Source of the DNA: Georgenia sp. EYE_87 | Lineage (GTDB): Bacteria > Actinomycetota > Actinomycetes > Actinomycetales > Actinomycetaceae | Reading direction: 5' to 3' | Assembly: GCF_023148685.1 (NCBI RefSeq) | Contig: NZ_JAHXNL010000003.1 | Location: 288,379-352,378 of the forward strand | Length of the DNA stretch: 64,000 nucleotides | Shown here: piece after piece, positions 1 through 8,182 of the stretch | How the letters are laid out: the number at the start of each line of letters is the position of its first letter | How positions within the stretch are numbered: position 1 is the first letter of the stretch | Notes under the pieces: generated by a model | Told to the model about the DNA's origin: nothing | The model's database searches: none | Seen by the model: only the letters and a program-made list of their open reading frames with translations | Program-made: the position numbers and the translations under genes

Positions 1-461
1 CGGCGGAGCGCAGCGATGGCGGCGCGCACCGACGAGCCGGTGGCGAGCCCGTCGTCGACCACCAGCGCGATCTTGCCGCGCACCGGCAGCCGCGGGCGGT
101 CGCCGCGGTAGAGCTTCTCGCGGCGGCGGAGCTCGGCCGTCTCGGCGTCGAGGACACGCCGGAAGGCCTCCTCGCCGACGCGGGTGTGCGCGAGCACGGT
201 CTCGTTGCGCACCACCACGAGCGAATCCCCGACCCCGGTGATCGCCCCCATCGCGAGCTCGGGCTGCCCCGGCACGCCGAGCTTGCGCACCACGACCACG
301 TCGAGCGGCGCACCGAGCGCCCGGGCGACGATCGCGGCCACGGGGACGCCGCCGCGGGGCAGGCCGAGCACGACGACGTCGTCCCGCCCGGCGTACTCCC
401 TCAGCTCGTCGGCGAGCACCCATCCCGCCTCGCGGCGGTCCGCGTACGGCTCTCGGGTCAT
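1..461 (-). CDS. Phosphoribosyltransferase, C-terminally truncated by window edge
   Basis: This gene runs off the left edge. It begins at the ATG at 459-461 and 153 codons are visible. The hallmark PRPP-binding stretch (VVDDGLATGSSV) lies near residues 138-149, preceded by a conserved LGLPRGGVPVAA segment near residue 36. This pattern is typical of the stand-alone actinobacterial phosphoribosyltransferase family, often found with dienelactone-hydrolase-like or erythromycin-esterase domains. The substrate base cannot be told from the sequence. It is separated by a short gap from the VOC gene on the same strand. Confidence 0.85.
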   Translation of the reverse strand, partial: MTREPYADRREAGWVLADELREYAGRDDVVVLGLPRGGVPVAAIVARALGAPLDVVVVRKLGVPGQPELAMGAITGVGDSLVVVRNETVLAHTRVGEEAFRRVLDAETAELRRREKLYRGDRPRLPVRGKIALVVDDGLATGSSVRAAIAALR

Positions 462-486
462 TGGCCCCGTCCCCTTCCCCGGGTGA

Positions 487-849
487 CTAGCCCGCCGGTT
501 CCTGGTACAGCCCGAAGGGTGAGCCCTGGTCGTCCCGGCACAGCACGAAGCGGCCGTAGGTGGCCTGCACCTCCTCGTCGCCCTCGACGTCGGTGCCGTC
601 CACCGACCCGCCCAGCAGGCGGACCCTGGCGACGGCGTCGTCGATGTCGTCCACCCGGAAGAACAGGTAGGGCGAGGCGCCCGCGTCGCCGCCGTGGATG
701 CCGCCCGGCACGTTCGGCGTGGTGATCATGCCGCCGTCACCACCGGAGGGGCCGGGCGAGAAGCTCCAGCCGAACAGCGACTCGTAGAACTTCCGGCCGC
801 GGGCGGCGTCCCCGACGCCGAGCTCGAAGAAGGCCAGCTCACCGGACAT
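487..849 (-). CDS. VOC family (glyoxalase/bleomycin-resistance fold) protein
   Basis: A 120-residue single VOC domain protein starting at the ATG at 847-849. It opens with SGELAFFELGVGDAARGRKFYESLFGW, split here only as the usual VOC start of beta strand, helix and paired FYESLFGW signature, and ends with a SPFGLYQE metal-site strand containing the expected glutamate. Members are cytosolic metal-dependent lyases, dioxygenases or antibiotic-binding proteins; this one resembles the uncharacterised actinobacterial group and its substrate is unknown. The gene is divergent from the downstream SDR, so the 260 bp between them should hold both promoters. Confidence 0.82.
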   Translation of the reverse strand: MSGELAFFELGVGDAARGRKFYESLFGWSFSPGPSGGDGGMITTPNVPGGIHGGDAGASPYLFFRVDDIDDAVARVRLLGGSVDGTDVEGDEEVQATYGRFVLCRDDQGSPFGLYQEPAG

Positions 850-1109
850 CGTCGTCCCTCCCGTCGTTCGGACCACGCTACGGAGGTCCGCCTGGCCCGG
901 CAAGGGCTCCGAGCGACGGCGCACCCACGGGCCGGGGCCGGCCGGGAACGTCGGAACATACCCATATCGGGCGTGGGCGGTCCCGGGTACGGTGGGAGCG
1001 GCGACGGGGCCAGGCCACGAACCGGGGACGACAGCTCCCGCCCCGACGCCGAGCCCGAACCGGCGTGCGGGGCGATCCCCCGGCACGTGATGCGAAGGAG
1101 CGTCCAGGG

Positions 1110-1868
1110 ATGGAACTGCAGGGTTGTGCCGCCGTCGTGACCGGCGGCGCCTCAGGGATGGGGGCCGCCACCGTCGCGGCCCTGGCGGACGGCGGGGCCG
1201 CCGTCTTCGCCGTCGACCTGCCCGCCGCGCTCGAGCGGGCCACGCTGCGCGACGGCGTCGAGTACCTGACGGCCGACGTGACCGACCTCGAGGAGCTGGG
1301 CTCCGCCGTCGCCACGGCCGCGGACGGTCCGGCGCCGCTGCGGATCGCGGTGAGCTGCGCCGGGATCGCCCCGGCCGCACGGCTGCTCGGGAAGCAGGGG
1401 GTTCACGACCCGGCGCTCTTCGCCAGGGTCGTCGGCGTCAACCTCGTGGGGACGTTCCACCTGCTCGCCCTCGCGGCGGAGCGGATCGCCGCCACGGAGC
1501 CCGACGGCGCGGGGCAGCGCGGCGTCATCGTCAACACCGCGTCGGTGGCGGCGTTCGAGGGGCAGGTGGGCCAGGTGGCGTACGCGGCCTCCAAGGGCGG
1601 TGTCGTCGGCCTCACCCTGCCCGCGGCGCGCGACCTCGCCCAGCACGGCATCCGCGTCTGCACCATCGCACCGGGCCTCGTGGACACCCCGATGATGGGG
1701 CAGATCGACGAGGAGTTCCGCGCCCGGCTGGCCGCCGGCGTGCCTTTCCCGCAGCGGCTCGCGCGGCCCGAGGAGTACGCGAAGCTCGTGCTCGCGATCG
1801 TCGACCACGACTACCTCAACGGCGAGACCGTCCGCATGGACGGCGCCCTGCGCATGGCGCCGCGCTGA
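1110..1868 (+). CDS. Short-chain dehydrogenase, 3-hydroxyacyl-CoA dehydrogenase-like
   Basis: A 252-residue classical SDR. The start at 1110 is chosen because an AAGGAG lies nine bases upstream and the product begins directly with the Rossmann strand. The NAD(P) motif TGGASGMG is at residues 11-18, Asp36 ends the second strand and suggests NAD preference, and the catalytic Ser145, Tyr158 and Lys162 are all present. The overall pattern is close to the HSD10 / 3-hydroxy-2-methylbutyryl-CoA dehydrogenase type. An acyl-CoA dehydrogenase follows after 10 bp, so the two probably act together in beta-oxidation-like catabolism. The exact acyl chain is not determined. Confidence 0.88.
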   Translation: MELQGCAAVVTGGASGMGAATVAALADGGAAVFAVDLPAALERATLRDGVEYLTADVTDLEELGSAVATAADGPAPLRIAVSCAGIAPAARLLGKQGVHDPALFARVVGVNLVGTFHLLALAAERIAATEPDGAGQRGVIVNTASVAAFEGQVGQVAYAASKGGVVGLTLPAARDLAQHGIRVCTIAPGLVDTPMMGQIDEEFRARLAAGVPFPQRLARPEEYAKLVLAIVDHDYLNGETVRMDGALRMAPR

Positions 1869-1878
1869 GGGGGCCGGG

Positions 1879-3129
1879 ATGACCGACACCCTGCCCCGCG
1901 CCGCGTCCGCCGCCGGGCCCGCCGCCGGGCCCGCCGACCCTGCCGTCCCCACGCCGCCCGCGCGGCCGACCTCCGCCTTCACGGACCTCGACCTGCTCGG
2001 CGTCGCCGAGCTGCTGCCGGCCGCCGAGCGCGCCCGGCTGGGCGTCCTGCACGACCTGCTGCAGGCGCAGGTGCGGCGGCCGTCGATCGCCTACTGGAAC
2101 CGCGAGGAGTTCGCCGCCGACCTGCTGCCCGTCCTGGCCGGGGCGGGCCTCGGCGGCCTGCAGCTCGAGCCCGTGAGCGCGCTGTTCCGCGGCCTCGCCC
2201 ACGCCGAGGTCGCGCGCGCCGACCTCTCGCTGTCCACCGTGATCGGCGTGCACAACGAGCTGGTCGTCGGCCTCGTCGACGCGCTCGGCTCGCCGGAGCA
2301 GCGCCGCGAGCTCCTGCCGCGCCTCGCCACCATGGAGCTGCTCGGCGCCTTCGCGCTCACCGAGCCGGAGCACGGCTCCGACGTCGCCGGCGGCCTGGCC
2401 ACGACCGCGCGACGCGACGGCTCGCACTGGGTGCTCGACGGCGCCAAGCGCTGGATCGGGCTCGCCACCGTCGCCGACTTCGCCGTGGTGTGGGCGCGCG
2501 ACGTCGCCGACGCCCAGGTCAGGGCGTTCCTCGTCGAGACCGGCCGCCCGGGCTTCCGCGCGGAGCTGATCCGCAACAAGATCGGCCTGCGGATCATGCC
2601 CAACGCCGACGTGACCCTCGACGGCGTGCGTTTGCCCGAGCGCAACCGGCTGCCCGGGGCGGTGGGGTTCGCCGCCGTCAACACCGTCCTGCGACACTCC
2701 CGCGCCTGGGTGGGTTGGCAGGCGGTCGGGCTTCAGCTCGCCGCCCTCGACGTCGCCCGCGCCTACGCGCTGGACCGGCGGCAGTTCGACCGGCCGCTCG
2801 CCGGGTTCCAGCTGGTGCAGCACTCGCTCGCCCGGATGGCCGGCAACACCGCGTCGTCCCTGGGCCTGATGGTGCAGGTGGCGCGGCTGCAGGACGCCGG
2901 GTCGCTGGAGATGGCGCACGCCGCGCTGGTCAAGGCCACGTGCACCGCGCACGCCCGCGAGACGGTGGCGCTGGGGCGCAGCCTGCTCGGCGGGAACGGC
3001 ATGACCACCGACTACGAGATGGCCAAGCTGTTCGGCGACGCCGAGGCCATGTTCACCTACGAGGGCACCCAGGAGGTCAACCAGCTCATCGTCGGGCGGG
3101 AGCTGACGGGGGTATCGGCGTTCGTCTGA
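1879..3129 (+). CDS. Acyl-CoA dehydrogenase (glutaryl-CoA dehydrogenase-like)
   Basis: A 416-residue FAD-dependent acyl-CoA dehydrogenase. An Ala/Pro-rich N-terminal tail of about 35 residues precedes the fold. The middle domain has the FAD-binding ALTEPEHGSDVAG block. The C-terminal helical domain ends with FTYEGTQEVNQ, where Glu395 is placed like the catalytic base of the glutaryl-CoA dehydrogenase subgroup. It probably forms an operon with the SDR just upstream (10-bp gap, with AGGGGG before the ATG). Electrons would go to ETF. The 3' end overlaps the convergent gene at 3086-3802 by 44 bp. Confidence 0.88.
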   Translation: MTDTLPRAASAAGPAAGPADPAVPTPPARPTSAFTDLDLLGVAELLPAAERARLGVLHDLLQAQVRRPSIAYWNREEFAADLLPVLAGAGLGGLQLEPVSALFRGLAHAEVARADLSLSTVIGVHNELVVGLVDALGSPEQRRELLPRLATMELLGAFALTEPEHGSDVAGGLATTARRDGSHWVLDGAKRWIGLATVADFAVVWARDVADAQVRAFLVETGRPGFRAELIRNKIGLRIMPNADVTLDGVRLPERNRLPGAVGFAAVNTVLRHSRAWVGWQAVGLQLAALDVARAYALDRRQFDRPLAGFQLVQHSLARMAGNTASSLGLMVQVARLQDAGSLEMAHAALVKATCTAHARETVALGRSLLGGNGMTTDYEMAKLFGDAEAMFTYEGTQEVNQLIVGRELTGVSAFV

Positions 3130-3802
3130 CGATCAGCGTCCGGCTGCCCGCGCTGGCCGAGCCCGGCTGCGCCCCTGGGGTCTCCACGGTGCTCACCACG
3201 GTGACGTGGCTGGGCCCGGCGGGGGTGGAGCTGAACCCGAACCGAGCCGGCGGGTCGACCGGGCGCAAGTCGCCGAGGTCGGCGCCGTCCCAGCGGAGCC
3301 GGGCGGCGTCGACCCGCCGGAGGTCGCGGGCGGCGTACCACTCCCGCCGCCCGCCACCGGCGGTCCCGAGGGTGCGGACGCCGGGCAGCACGACGCCGGC
3401 GACCCGGTCCGTCAGCCGTGCCCAGTCGGGGCTCTCCGCCAGCGGGGCGGGCACCGCCCGGAGCAGGTGGCCGAGCCCGGTACGCCGGCCGACGACGAAC
3501 CACGCGTCCAGCGGCCCGGCCCGGACGGCGTAGCGGTCGCCGTCGACGGAGACGCTCACCGGTGCGGTGAGGACCTCGTCGAAGACGTAGGTGGAGGCGA
3601 CGAACTCCGCCACACGGTCGTCCGGGGCGAGCAGGACGCGGTGGCCGTCCGCGCGCTCGACCATCACGTCGGCGAAGGAACCGAACGGCGAGACCGGCCA
3701 GTGCCCGACGACGGCCCGCGTGCCCTCGCGCGTGCCGAGGCCGGTGATGCTGCCGGCGAAGCGCCAGCGCGTCCCGCGGTGACGGGTCCGTCCGGTGCGC
3801 AT
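3086..3802 (-). CDS. Conserved actinobacterial protein of unknown function
   Basis: A 238-residue soluble protein starting at the ATG at 3800-3802. It is not assigned to a characterised family. It opens with a basic segment rich in Gly and Trp (GTRWRFAGSITGLGT), continues with VVGHWPVSPFG and ADVMVERADGHRVLLAP, and has no membrane segment or signal peptide. Similar proteins are recalled as hypothetical proteins in actinobacteria. Its 3' end overlaps the acyl-CoA dehydrogenase on the other strand by 44 bp, and it is divergent from the RibD-type reductase at 3854. The 51-bp gap between the two starts must hold both promoters. Confidence 0.72.
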   Translation of the reverse strand: MRTGRTRHRGTRWRFAGSITGLGTREGTRAVVGHWPVSPFGSFADVMVERADGHRVLLAPDDRVAEFVASTYVFDEVLTAPVSVSVDGDRYAVRAGPLDAWFVVGRRTGLGHLLRAVPAPLAESPDWARLTDRVAGVVLPGVRTLGTAGGGRREWYAARDLRRVDAARLRWDGADLGDLRPVDPPARFGFSSTPAGPSHVTVVSTVETPGAQPGSASAGSRTLIVRRTPIPPSAPARR

Positions 3803-3853
3803 CCGCCCACGGTAACGATCGCCCCGTACGAGCGCCCGGCGCACCATGGGGCC

Positions 3854-4660
3854 ATGAGGCCGAGGGTCGTGACGCACAACGTCGTCTCGGTCGACGGCCG
3901 CCTGACGATCGCCCCCGGCGTGAGCCTGCTCGCCGGAGACGACCGCTGGGCCGCGATCACCGCCGGCCTCGGGGACCCGTACGCCTGGGTGCGACAGACC
4001 CACGACCCCGAGGTGATCCTCGAGGGCAGCGGCTCCTTTCTCCCGCACGCGGGCGAGGGCGTTCAGCCGGGGCACGTGGAGGCGCCGAGCGGCGGCGAGC
4101 GCGCCGGCGACGCGGACCAGGTCTCCCTTCCCGACGGCGACGCGGACCGGGTCTTTCTCCCCGACGCGGTGGTGAGCTCATCGGGGCGGCGCTGGTTCAC
4201 CGTCGTCGACGGACGCGGCCGGGTGAACCTCGAGTATGCCGAGCCGCCCGATCCGGGCTGGGCGGGCTGGCACGCCCTCGTGCTGACCAGCGGCGCGGCC
4301 CCGGCCGCGCATCTGGCGCAGTTGCGTGCCCGGACCATCCCCTACCTCGTCGTGGGCGCACGTCGGGTGGACCTCGCCCGGGCGCTGGACGAGCTCGCCC
4401 GCCTCCTGGGCGTCGCGACCGTCATCTGCACGGGTGGCGGCCGCCTCGGCGGCGCCCTCCTGCGTGCCGGACTGGTCGACGAGATCGATCTGGAGGTGCT
4501 GCCCGCCGCGATCGGCGGCCGGGGCACGCCGGCGCTCTTCGACGCCCCGCCGCTCGGTCGCAACGAGTGGCCGGTCCGGCTGGAGCTGCGCTCGGTGGAA
4601 CGGGCCGGCGGAGGACGGCTCCGGCTGCGCTACGACGTCCTCGGCCCGGCCGGTCCGTGA
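3854..4660 (+). CDS. RibD C-terminal / dihydrofolate-reductase-like protein
   Basis: A 268-residue protein with the RibD-type pyrimidine reductase fold. It opens with VVTHNVVSVDGRLTI, the typical first strand and SxDGR loop, and ends with a CTGGGRLGGALLRAGLVDEIDLEVLP block that gives the NADPH-binding glycine loop. Such proteins reduce the ribosyl group of flavin precursors or act as uncharacterised NADPH reductases; no riboflavin genes are nearby, so the substrate is open. An unusual 30-bp in-frame tandem duplication (4106-4165) repeats ten residues in the middle of the domain, in what is probably a surface loop. Confidence 0.8.
   Translation: MRPRVVTHNVVSVDGRLTIAPGVSLLAGDDRWAAITAGLGDPYAWVRQTHDPEVILEGSGSFLPHAGEGVQPGHVEAPSGGERAGDADQVSLPDGDADRVFLPDAVVSSSGRRWFTVVDGRGRVNLEYAEPPDPGWAGWHALVLTSGAAPAAHLAQLRARTIPYLVVGARRVDLARALDELARLLGVATVICTGGGRLGGALLRAGLVDEIDLEVLPAAIGGRGTPALFDAPPLGRNEWPVRLELRSVERAGGGRLRLRYDVLGPAGP
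4106..4165 (+). repeat. 30-bp in-frame tandem duplication inside RibD-like gene
   Basis: Two adjacent 30-bp copies (4106-4135 and 4136-4165) encode GDADQVSLPD and GDADRVFLPD. They differ by a few substitutions, so the duplication is not brand new, and the frame is kept. Confidence 0.85.
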
Positions 4661-4707
4661 ACCGGTGCGCCGCCCGGCGCGCACCGGGGACGGGCCCGGC
4701 CGGCACG

Positions 4708-5646
4708 TCACTCCACCGTGAACGTCCGCGTGTCCGTCATGGGCGTCCCGCCCTCGCCGCCGGACGGGTCGTCCTCGGAGATCTCGACGACGTAGGTCCC
4801 CGGCTCGAGCTCGACCTCGAAGGAGAACGGCGCGAACTCCTGCCCCGCGGTGGTCATCGTGAAGCCGTCGGTCACCTCGGTGCCGTCGGGCCGCAGGACC
4901 CGCCACGGCACGTTGGCCTCGAACGCGTTCGCCTCACCGCTGACTGTCACTGGTGACGTGACCTCGGCACCCTCGACCGGTCGGTCGATCTGGACCAGGA
5001 CGCGCACGTCCACCGGGTTCTCGGGCGCCACGGGCTCGTCCCAGGTCAGGACGCCCCAGAGCTCGCCGGCCGGCTCGCCGTCGATGAGCAGCTGGACGGA
5101 CGCGTCCTCCCCCGCCGCCTCGACGACCGTGTGCACGAGCTGCTGGACCATCAGCGCCGCGGCCTCCGAGCCGGCATTCGCGGTGCGCGCGTCCTCGGAG
5201 AGGTCGACGGTGATCGTGCCCGGTCCCTGCTCGACCGAGAGGACCTCGGTGTCGGAGTTCCAGGTCGTGGCGTAGTCGGGGTCGGTGGGACCCTCGATCA
5301 TCGCCTCGACGGCGCCGACGAGCGGGTCACCGGTGACCTCCCGCAGCTCGCGCGCGAGCCGGAACCCGGCCCGTGTGTCGACGAGGTAGTACACCGCCAC
5401 CTCGGAGGGGGTCGGCGCCTCCGAGGTCGCCGTCGGCGCGGGAGTCGCCGTCGGGGCGGCGGTCGGCGCCGGCTCGGTGGTGGGCGGCGCCGTCGTCCCC
5501 GGGTCCGGGGCCGGCGTGGGGCCGTCCCCGCACCCCGTCACCAGGACGAGCGCGGCGACGGCGGAGACGGACGAGGTCCGCCAGCCAGAGCCAGGCCGGT
5601 GGGGGTGGCCGGGCCCGGGCAGGGCCCGCGTTGGCAGCAGTGTCAT
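4708..5646 (-). CDS. Lipoprotein with GerMN and Gmad2 domains
   Basis: A 312-residue secreted lipoprotein. A signal peptide ends in LVTGC with the lipidated Cys at residue 39. A Thr/Pro/Ala-rich linker (about 45-85) leads to a GerMN domain (about 88-205, with the characteristic LVGAVEAMIEGP segment). A C-terminal Gmad2 Ig-like domain begins near DVRVLVQIDRPVEGAEV. In sporulating bacteria GerM domains are built into spore or envelope complexes. In actinobacteria the GerMN-Gmad2 pair is usually an uncharacterised surface lipoprotein. It stands alone, divergent from the sugar porter. Confidence 0.85.
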   Translation of the reverse strand: MTLLPTRALPGPGHPHRPGSGWRTSSVSAVAALVLVTGCGDGPTPAPDPGTTAPPTTEPAPTAAPTATPAPTATSEAPTPSEVAVYYLVDTRAGFRLARELREVTGDPLVGAVEAMIEGPTDPDYATTWNSDTEVLSVEQGPGTITVDLSEDARTANAGSEAAALMVQQLVHTVVEAAGEDASVQLLIDGEPAGELWGVLTWDEPVAPENPVDVRVLVQIDRPVEGAEVTSPVTVSGEANAFEANVPWRVLRPDGTEVTDGFTMTTAGQEFAPFSFEVELEPGTYVVEISEDDPSGGEGGTPMTDTRTFTVE

Positions 5647-5842
5647 GACCGCCTCCTCCGAGCGTGCGGCGCACCGTCGCGCCGCCTGCCTGAGTGTCTC
5701 ACCGGTGCCGTCGCCCCGGGGTCTCGATCGGATCACAGCACGGCTCGTGCTCCGCCGTCGGGCCCGGCGGGGCCCTCGCCGCGCGGGCGGGCCACGTACG
5801 TGATAGACCACTGCATCGCCCCGTGCAGCGAGGAGGCTGACC

Positions 5843-7258
5843 ATGGCCGACGAGACGATCGGCGTCCGCGAGGAGTTCAACACCGGCAGGGTGGTGCTGC
5901 TGGCCGCCGTCGCAGCCCTGGGCGGGTTCCTCTTCGGCTTCGACACCGCGGTCATCAACGGCACGGTCGTCGCGGTCCGCGAGCAGTTCGGGATGGGCGC
6001 GGGGCTGACCGGCTTCGTCGTCTCCTCCGCCCTGCTCGGGTGCATCGTCGGCGCCTACCTCGCCGGCCGGCTGGCCGACCGGTGGGGACGCATCCGCGTC
6101 ATGGTCCTCGCTGCCGTCCTCTTCAGCATCAGCGCGCTCGGGTCCGGGATCGCCTTCGGACCCTGGGACCTCCTCGTCTGGCGGCTCGTCGGCGGTCTCG
6201 GCGTCGGCGCCGCCTCGGTCATCGCGCCCGCGTACATCGCGGAGATCTCGCCGGCGGCGGTCCGGGGCCGCCTCGGGTCGCTCCAGCAGCTGGCGATCGT
6301 CACCGGCATCTTCGTCGCCCTGCTCTCCGACGCGTTCCTCGCGGGGGTCGCCGGCGGCGCCGCCGAGGAGCTGTGGCTCGGCCGGGAGGCGTGGCGGTGG
6401 ATGTTCTGGGCCGAGCTGGTGCCGGCGGTCGCCTACGGGGTGCTCTCCCTGCAGATCCCGGAGTCGCCCCGCTACCTCGTGGCCCAGGGCGAGCACGAGA
6501 AGGCGCACGCCGTGCTGAGCCAGGTGCTCACCACCGGCGTCCGCGAGCGCATCGCCGAGATCCGCCGGACCCTCCAGGAGGAGCGCCGGACCTCCTTCGC
6601 CGACCTGCGCAAACCCGGCGGGGGGCTGCTGCCCATCGTCTGGATCGGCATCGCGCTGTCCGTGTTCCAGCAGTTCGTGGGCATCAACGTGATCTTCTAC
6701 TACTCCTCCACCCTGTGGCAGTCGGTGGGGTTCACGGAGGCGGACGCGCTCACCCAGACGGTCATCACGTCGGTGACGAACATCGTCGTGACGGTGGTCG
6801 CCATCTCCCTCATCGACCGGATCGGGCGCCGCAAGCTGCTGCTCATCGGGTCCGCGGGCATGTTCGTCACGCTGGGCGTGCTCGCGTTCGTGTTCAGCAC
6901 GGCCGAGCTCGTCGAGAACGCCGAGGGAGTGCTCGAGCCGATGCTCGGCGACACCCAGGGCGTGATAGCCCTGATCGCCGCCAACGGCTTCGTCGTCTTC
7001 TTCGGGATGTCGTGGGGCCCGGCGGTGTGGGTGCTGCTGGGCGAGATGTTCAACAACCGCATCCGGGGCACGGCGCTGGGCCTGGCCGCGGCCGCGCAGT
7101 GGCTCGCGAACTTCGCGATCTCCACCTCGTTCCCCAAGATGGCCGAGATCGGGCTGTCGTTCGCGTACGGCTTCTACACGGCCTGCGCGCTGCTCTCCTT
7201 CTTCTTCGTCCTCAGGTTTGTGCCCGAGACGAAGGGCCGCCAGCTGGAGGACATGTAG
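5843..7258 (+). CDS. Sugar porter family MFS transporter
   Basis: A 471-residue, twelve-helix transporter of the sugar porter subfamily (XylE/GlcP type). It shows GFLFGFDTAVINGT in helix 1, DRWGR and DRIGRR loop motifs after helices 2 and 8, PESPRYL after helix 6 and a C-terminal VPETKGR, all diagnostic of proton-coupled sugar uptake. The start is supported by AGGAGG at 5831-5836. No sugar kinase or regulator is adjacent, so the substrate is unknown. Confidence 0.92.
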   Translation: MADETIGVREEFNTGRVVLLAAVAALGGFLFGFDTAVINGTVVAVREQFGMGAGLTGFVVSSALLGCIVGAYLAGRLADRWGRIRVMVLAAVLFSISALGSGIAFGPWDLLVWRLVGGLGVGAASVIAPAYIAEISPAAVRGRLGSLQQLAIVTGIFVALLSDAFLAGVAGGAAEELWLGREAWRWMFWAELVPAVAYGVLSLQIPESPRYLVAQGEHEKAHAVLSQVLTTGVRERIAEIRRTLQEERRTSFADLRKPGGGLLPIVWIGIALSVFQQFVGINVIFYYSSTLWQSVGFTEADALTQTVITSVTNIVVTVVAISLIDRIGRRKLLLIGSAGMFVTLGVLAFVFSTAELVENAEGVLEPMLGDTQGVIALIAANGFVVFFGMSWGPAVWVLLGEMFNNRIRGTALGLAAAAQWLANFAISTSFPKMAEIGLSFAYGFYTACALLSFFFVLRFVPETKGRQLEDM

Positions 7259-7337
7259 GCAGCCCTGCGTCGCCGCGCCACGCCCTGCCAGCTCTCCCGG
7301 GGCTGTCGCGGCGGCCTGGTCGGGCCCCGGGGGTCAC

Positions 7338-8027
7338 TCAGTGCCCCGGGGACCAGTCGCGCTGACGGAGCCGCTCGAACCCGTCGAGCATGAGGTCGAG
7401 GGTGAACTCGAACTCGAACTGGTCGTCGCAGCCCTGGCCGACCACGGAGTCGTCGTCGTGGGCCCGCGCGCCGGCGATCTCGACGATGTGCGGCCAGCGC
7501 GCGGCGACCTGGCGGAACATGGCCTCTCGCTGCTCGGGGTCGTCCGGCGGGGGCGGGCTGGGGAACACCTCCTGGGTGAAGCCCCACATGCGGCTGCCGA
7601 GGGCGTGCATCACGTGGTGGGTCAGCACGGCCGAGAAGCCGCCCGCGCGGAACGTCGCGACGAGCGCGTCCATGTGGTCCAGCACCACGGGCGACGCCCC
7701 GGTGCGCGACTCGATGACCGGGCGCGCCCACGGGTGCCGCAGCAGCGCCCGCCGCGCGGAGAGGATCCGCTCGCGGACGGCGGTGCGCCAGTCGGCCTCC
7801 TCGGGGGGCGGCTCGATCTCGCCGAGGACGACGTCGACCATGCCGTCGAGGAGCTCCTCCTTGTTCGCGACGTGCTTGTACAGGGCCATCGGGACGACGC
7901 CCAGCCGCTCGGCGAGGCGACGCATGCTCAGCGCCTCGATGCCGTCCGCGTCCGCGAGCGCGACGGCCGCCCGGAGCACCCGTTCCCGGCTGAGGGGAGC
8001 GCGGCGCGGCGTCGCGACCTGAGACAT
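7338..8027 (-). CDS. TetR family transcriptional regulator
   Basis: A 229-residue regulator. The N-terminal TetR helix-turn-helix spans about residues 14-60 (ALSMRRLAERLGVVPMALYKHV), followed by a TetR_C_1-type ligand domain with DHMDALVATFRAGG and a very acidic tail. The start at the ATG at 8025-8027 has GGAGG six bases upstream. It is divergent from the DUF4386 membrane gene. Two perfect 17-bp palindromes (8076-8092 and 8102-8118) lie between them, so it most likely represses its neighbour and itself. The ligand is unknown. Confidence 0.9.
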   Translation of the reverse strand: MSQVATPRRAPLSRERVLRAAVALADADGIEALSMRRLAERLGVVPMALYKHVANKEELLDGMVDVVLGEIEPPPEEADWRTAVRERILSARRALLRHPWARPVIESRTGASPVVLDHMDALVATFRAGGFSAVLTHHVMHALGSRMWGFTQEVFPSPPPPDDPEQREAMFRQVAARWPHIVEIAGARAHDDDSVVGQGCDDQFEFEFTLDLMLDGFERLRQRDWSPGH

Positions 8028-8069
8028 CTCGCCCTCCGCCCTCACCCGGTTGGCCGCCGAGTTTACCCC

Positions 8070-8098
8070 TTGACGGGTGTACCGCGTACACCTACATT
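8070..8098 (+). promoter_or_regulatory. Promoter of DUF4386 gene with operator in the spacer
   Basis: TTGACG (8070-8075) and TACATT (8093-8098) are separated by exactly 17 bp, and that spacer is operator 1. The predicted transcription start near 8105 is covered by operator 2. Binding at either site would block RNA polymerase. Confidence 0.7.
8076..8092. promoter_or_regulatory. TetR operator 1, perfect palindrome
   Basis: GGTGTAC-CGC-GTACACC is a perfect 7-3-7 palindrome between the divergent TetR and DUF4386 genes. It also covers the region where a promoter for the tetR gene itself would place its -35 element, if TAAACT on the minus strand (8065-8060) is its -10. Confidence 0.85.
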
Positions 8099-8101
8099 CC
8101 G

Positions 8102-8118
8102 GGTGTACGCAGTACACC
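8102..8118. promoter_or_regulatory. TetR operator 2, perfect palindrome
   Basis: GGTGTAC-GCA-GTACACC has the same half-sites as operator 1. The centres are 26 bp apart (2.5 helical turns), so two dimers would sit on nearly opposite faces of the DNA. Confidence 0.85.
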
Positions 8119-8182
8119 TCGGCAGCGCCCCGGACCACCGCCCCGCAGCGCCACTCCCTCCCACCCACCACCAAGGACAGCC

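Noticed and set aside
5131-7365. A 744-residue reading frame over the sugar porter gene
   Set aside because: It is an Arg/Gly/Pro-rich shadow frame; the real coding signal (MFS motifs and GC3 bias) is in the frame of 5843-7258.
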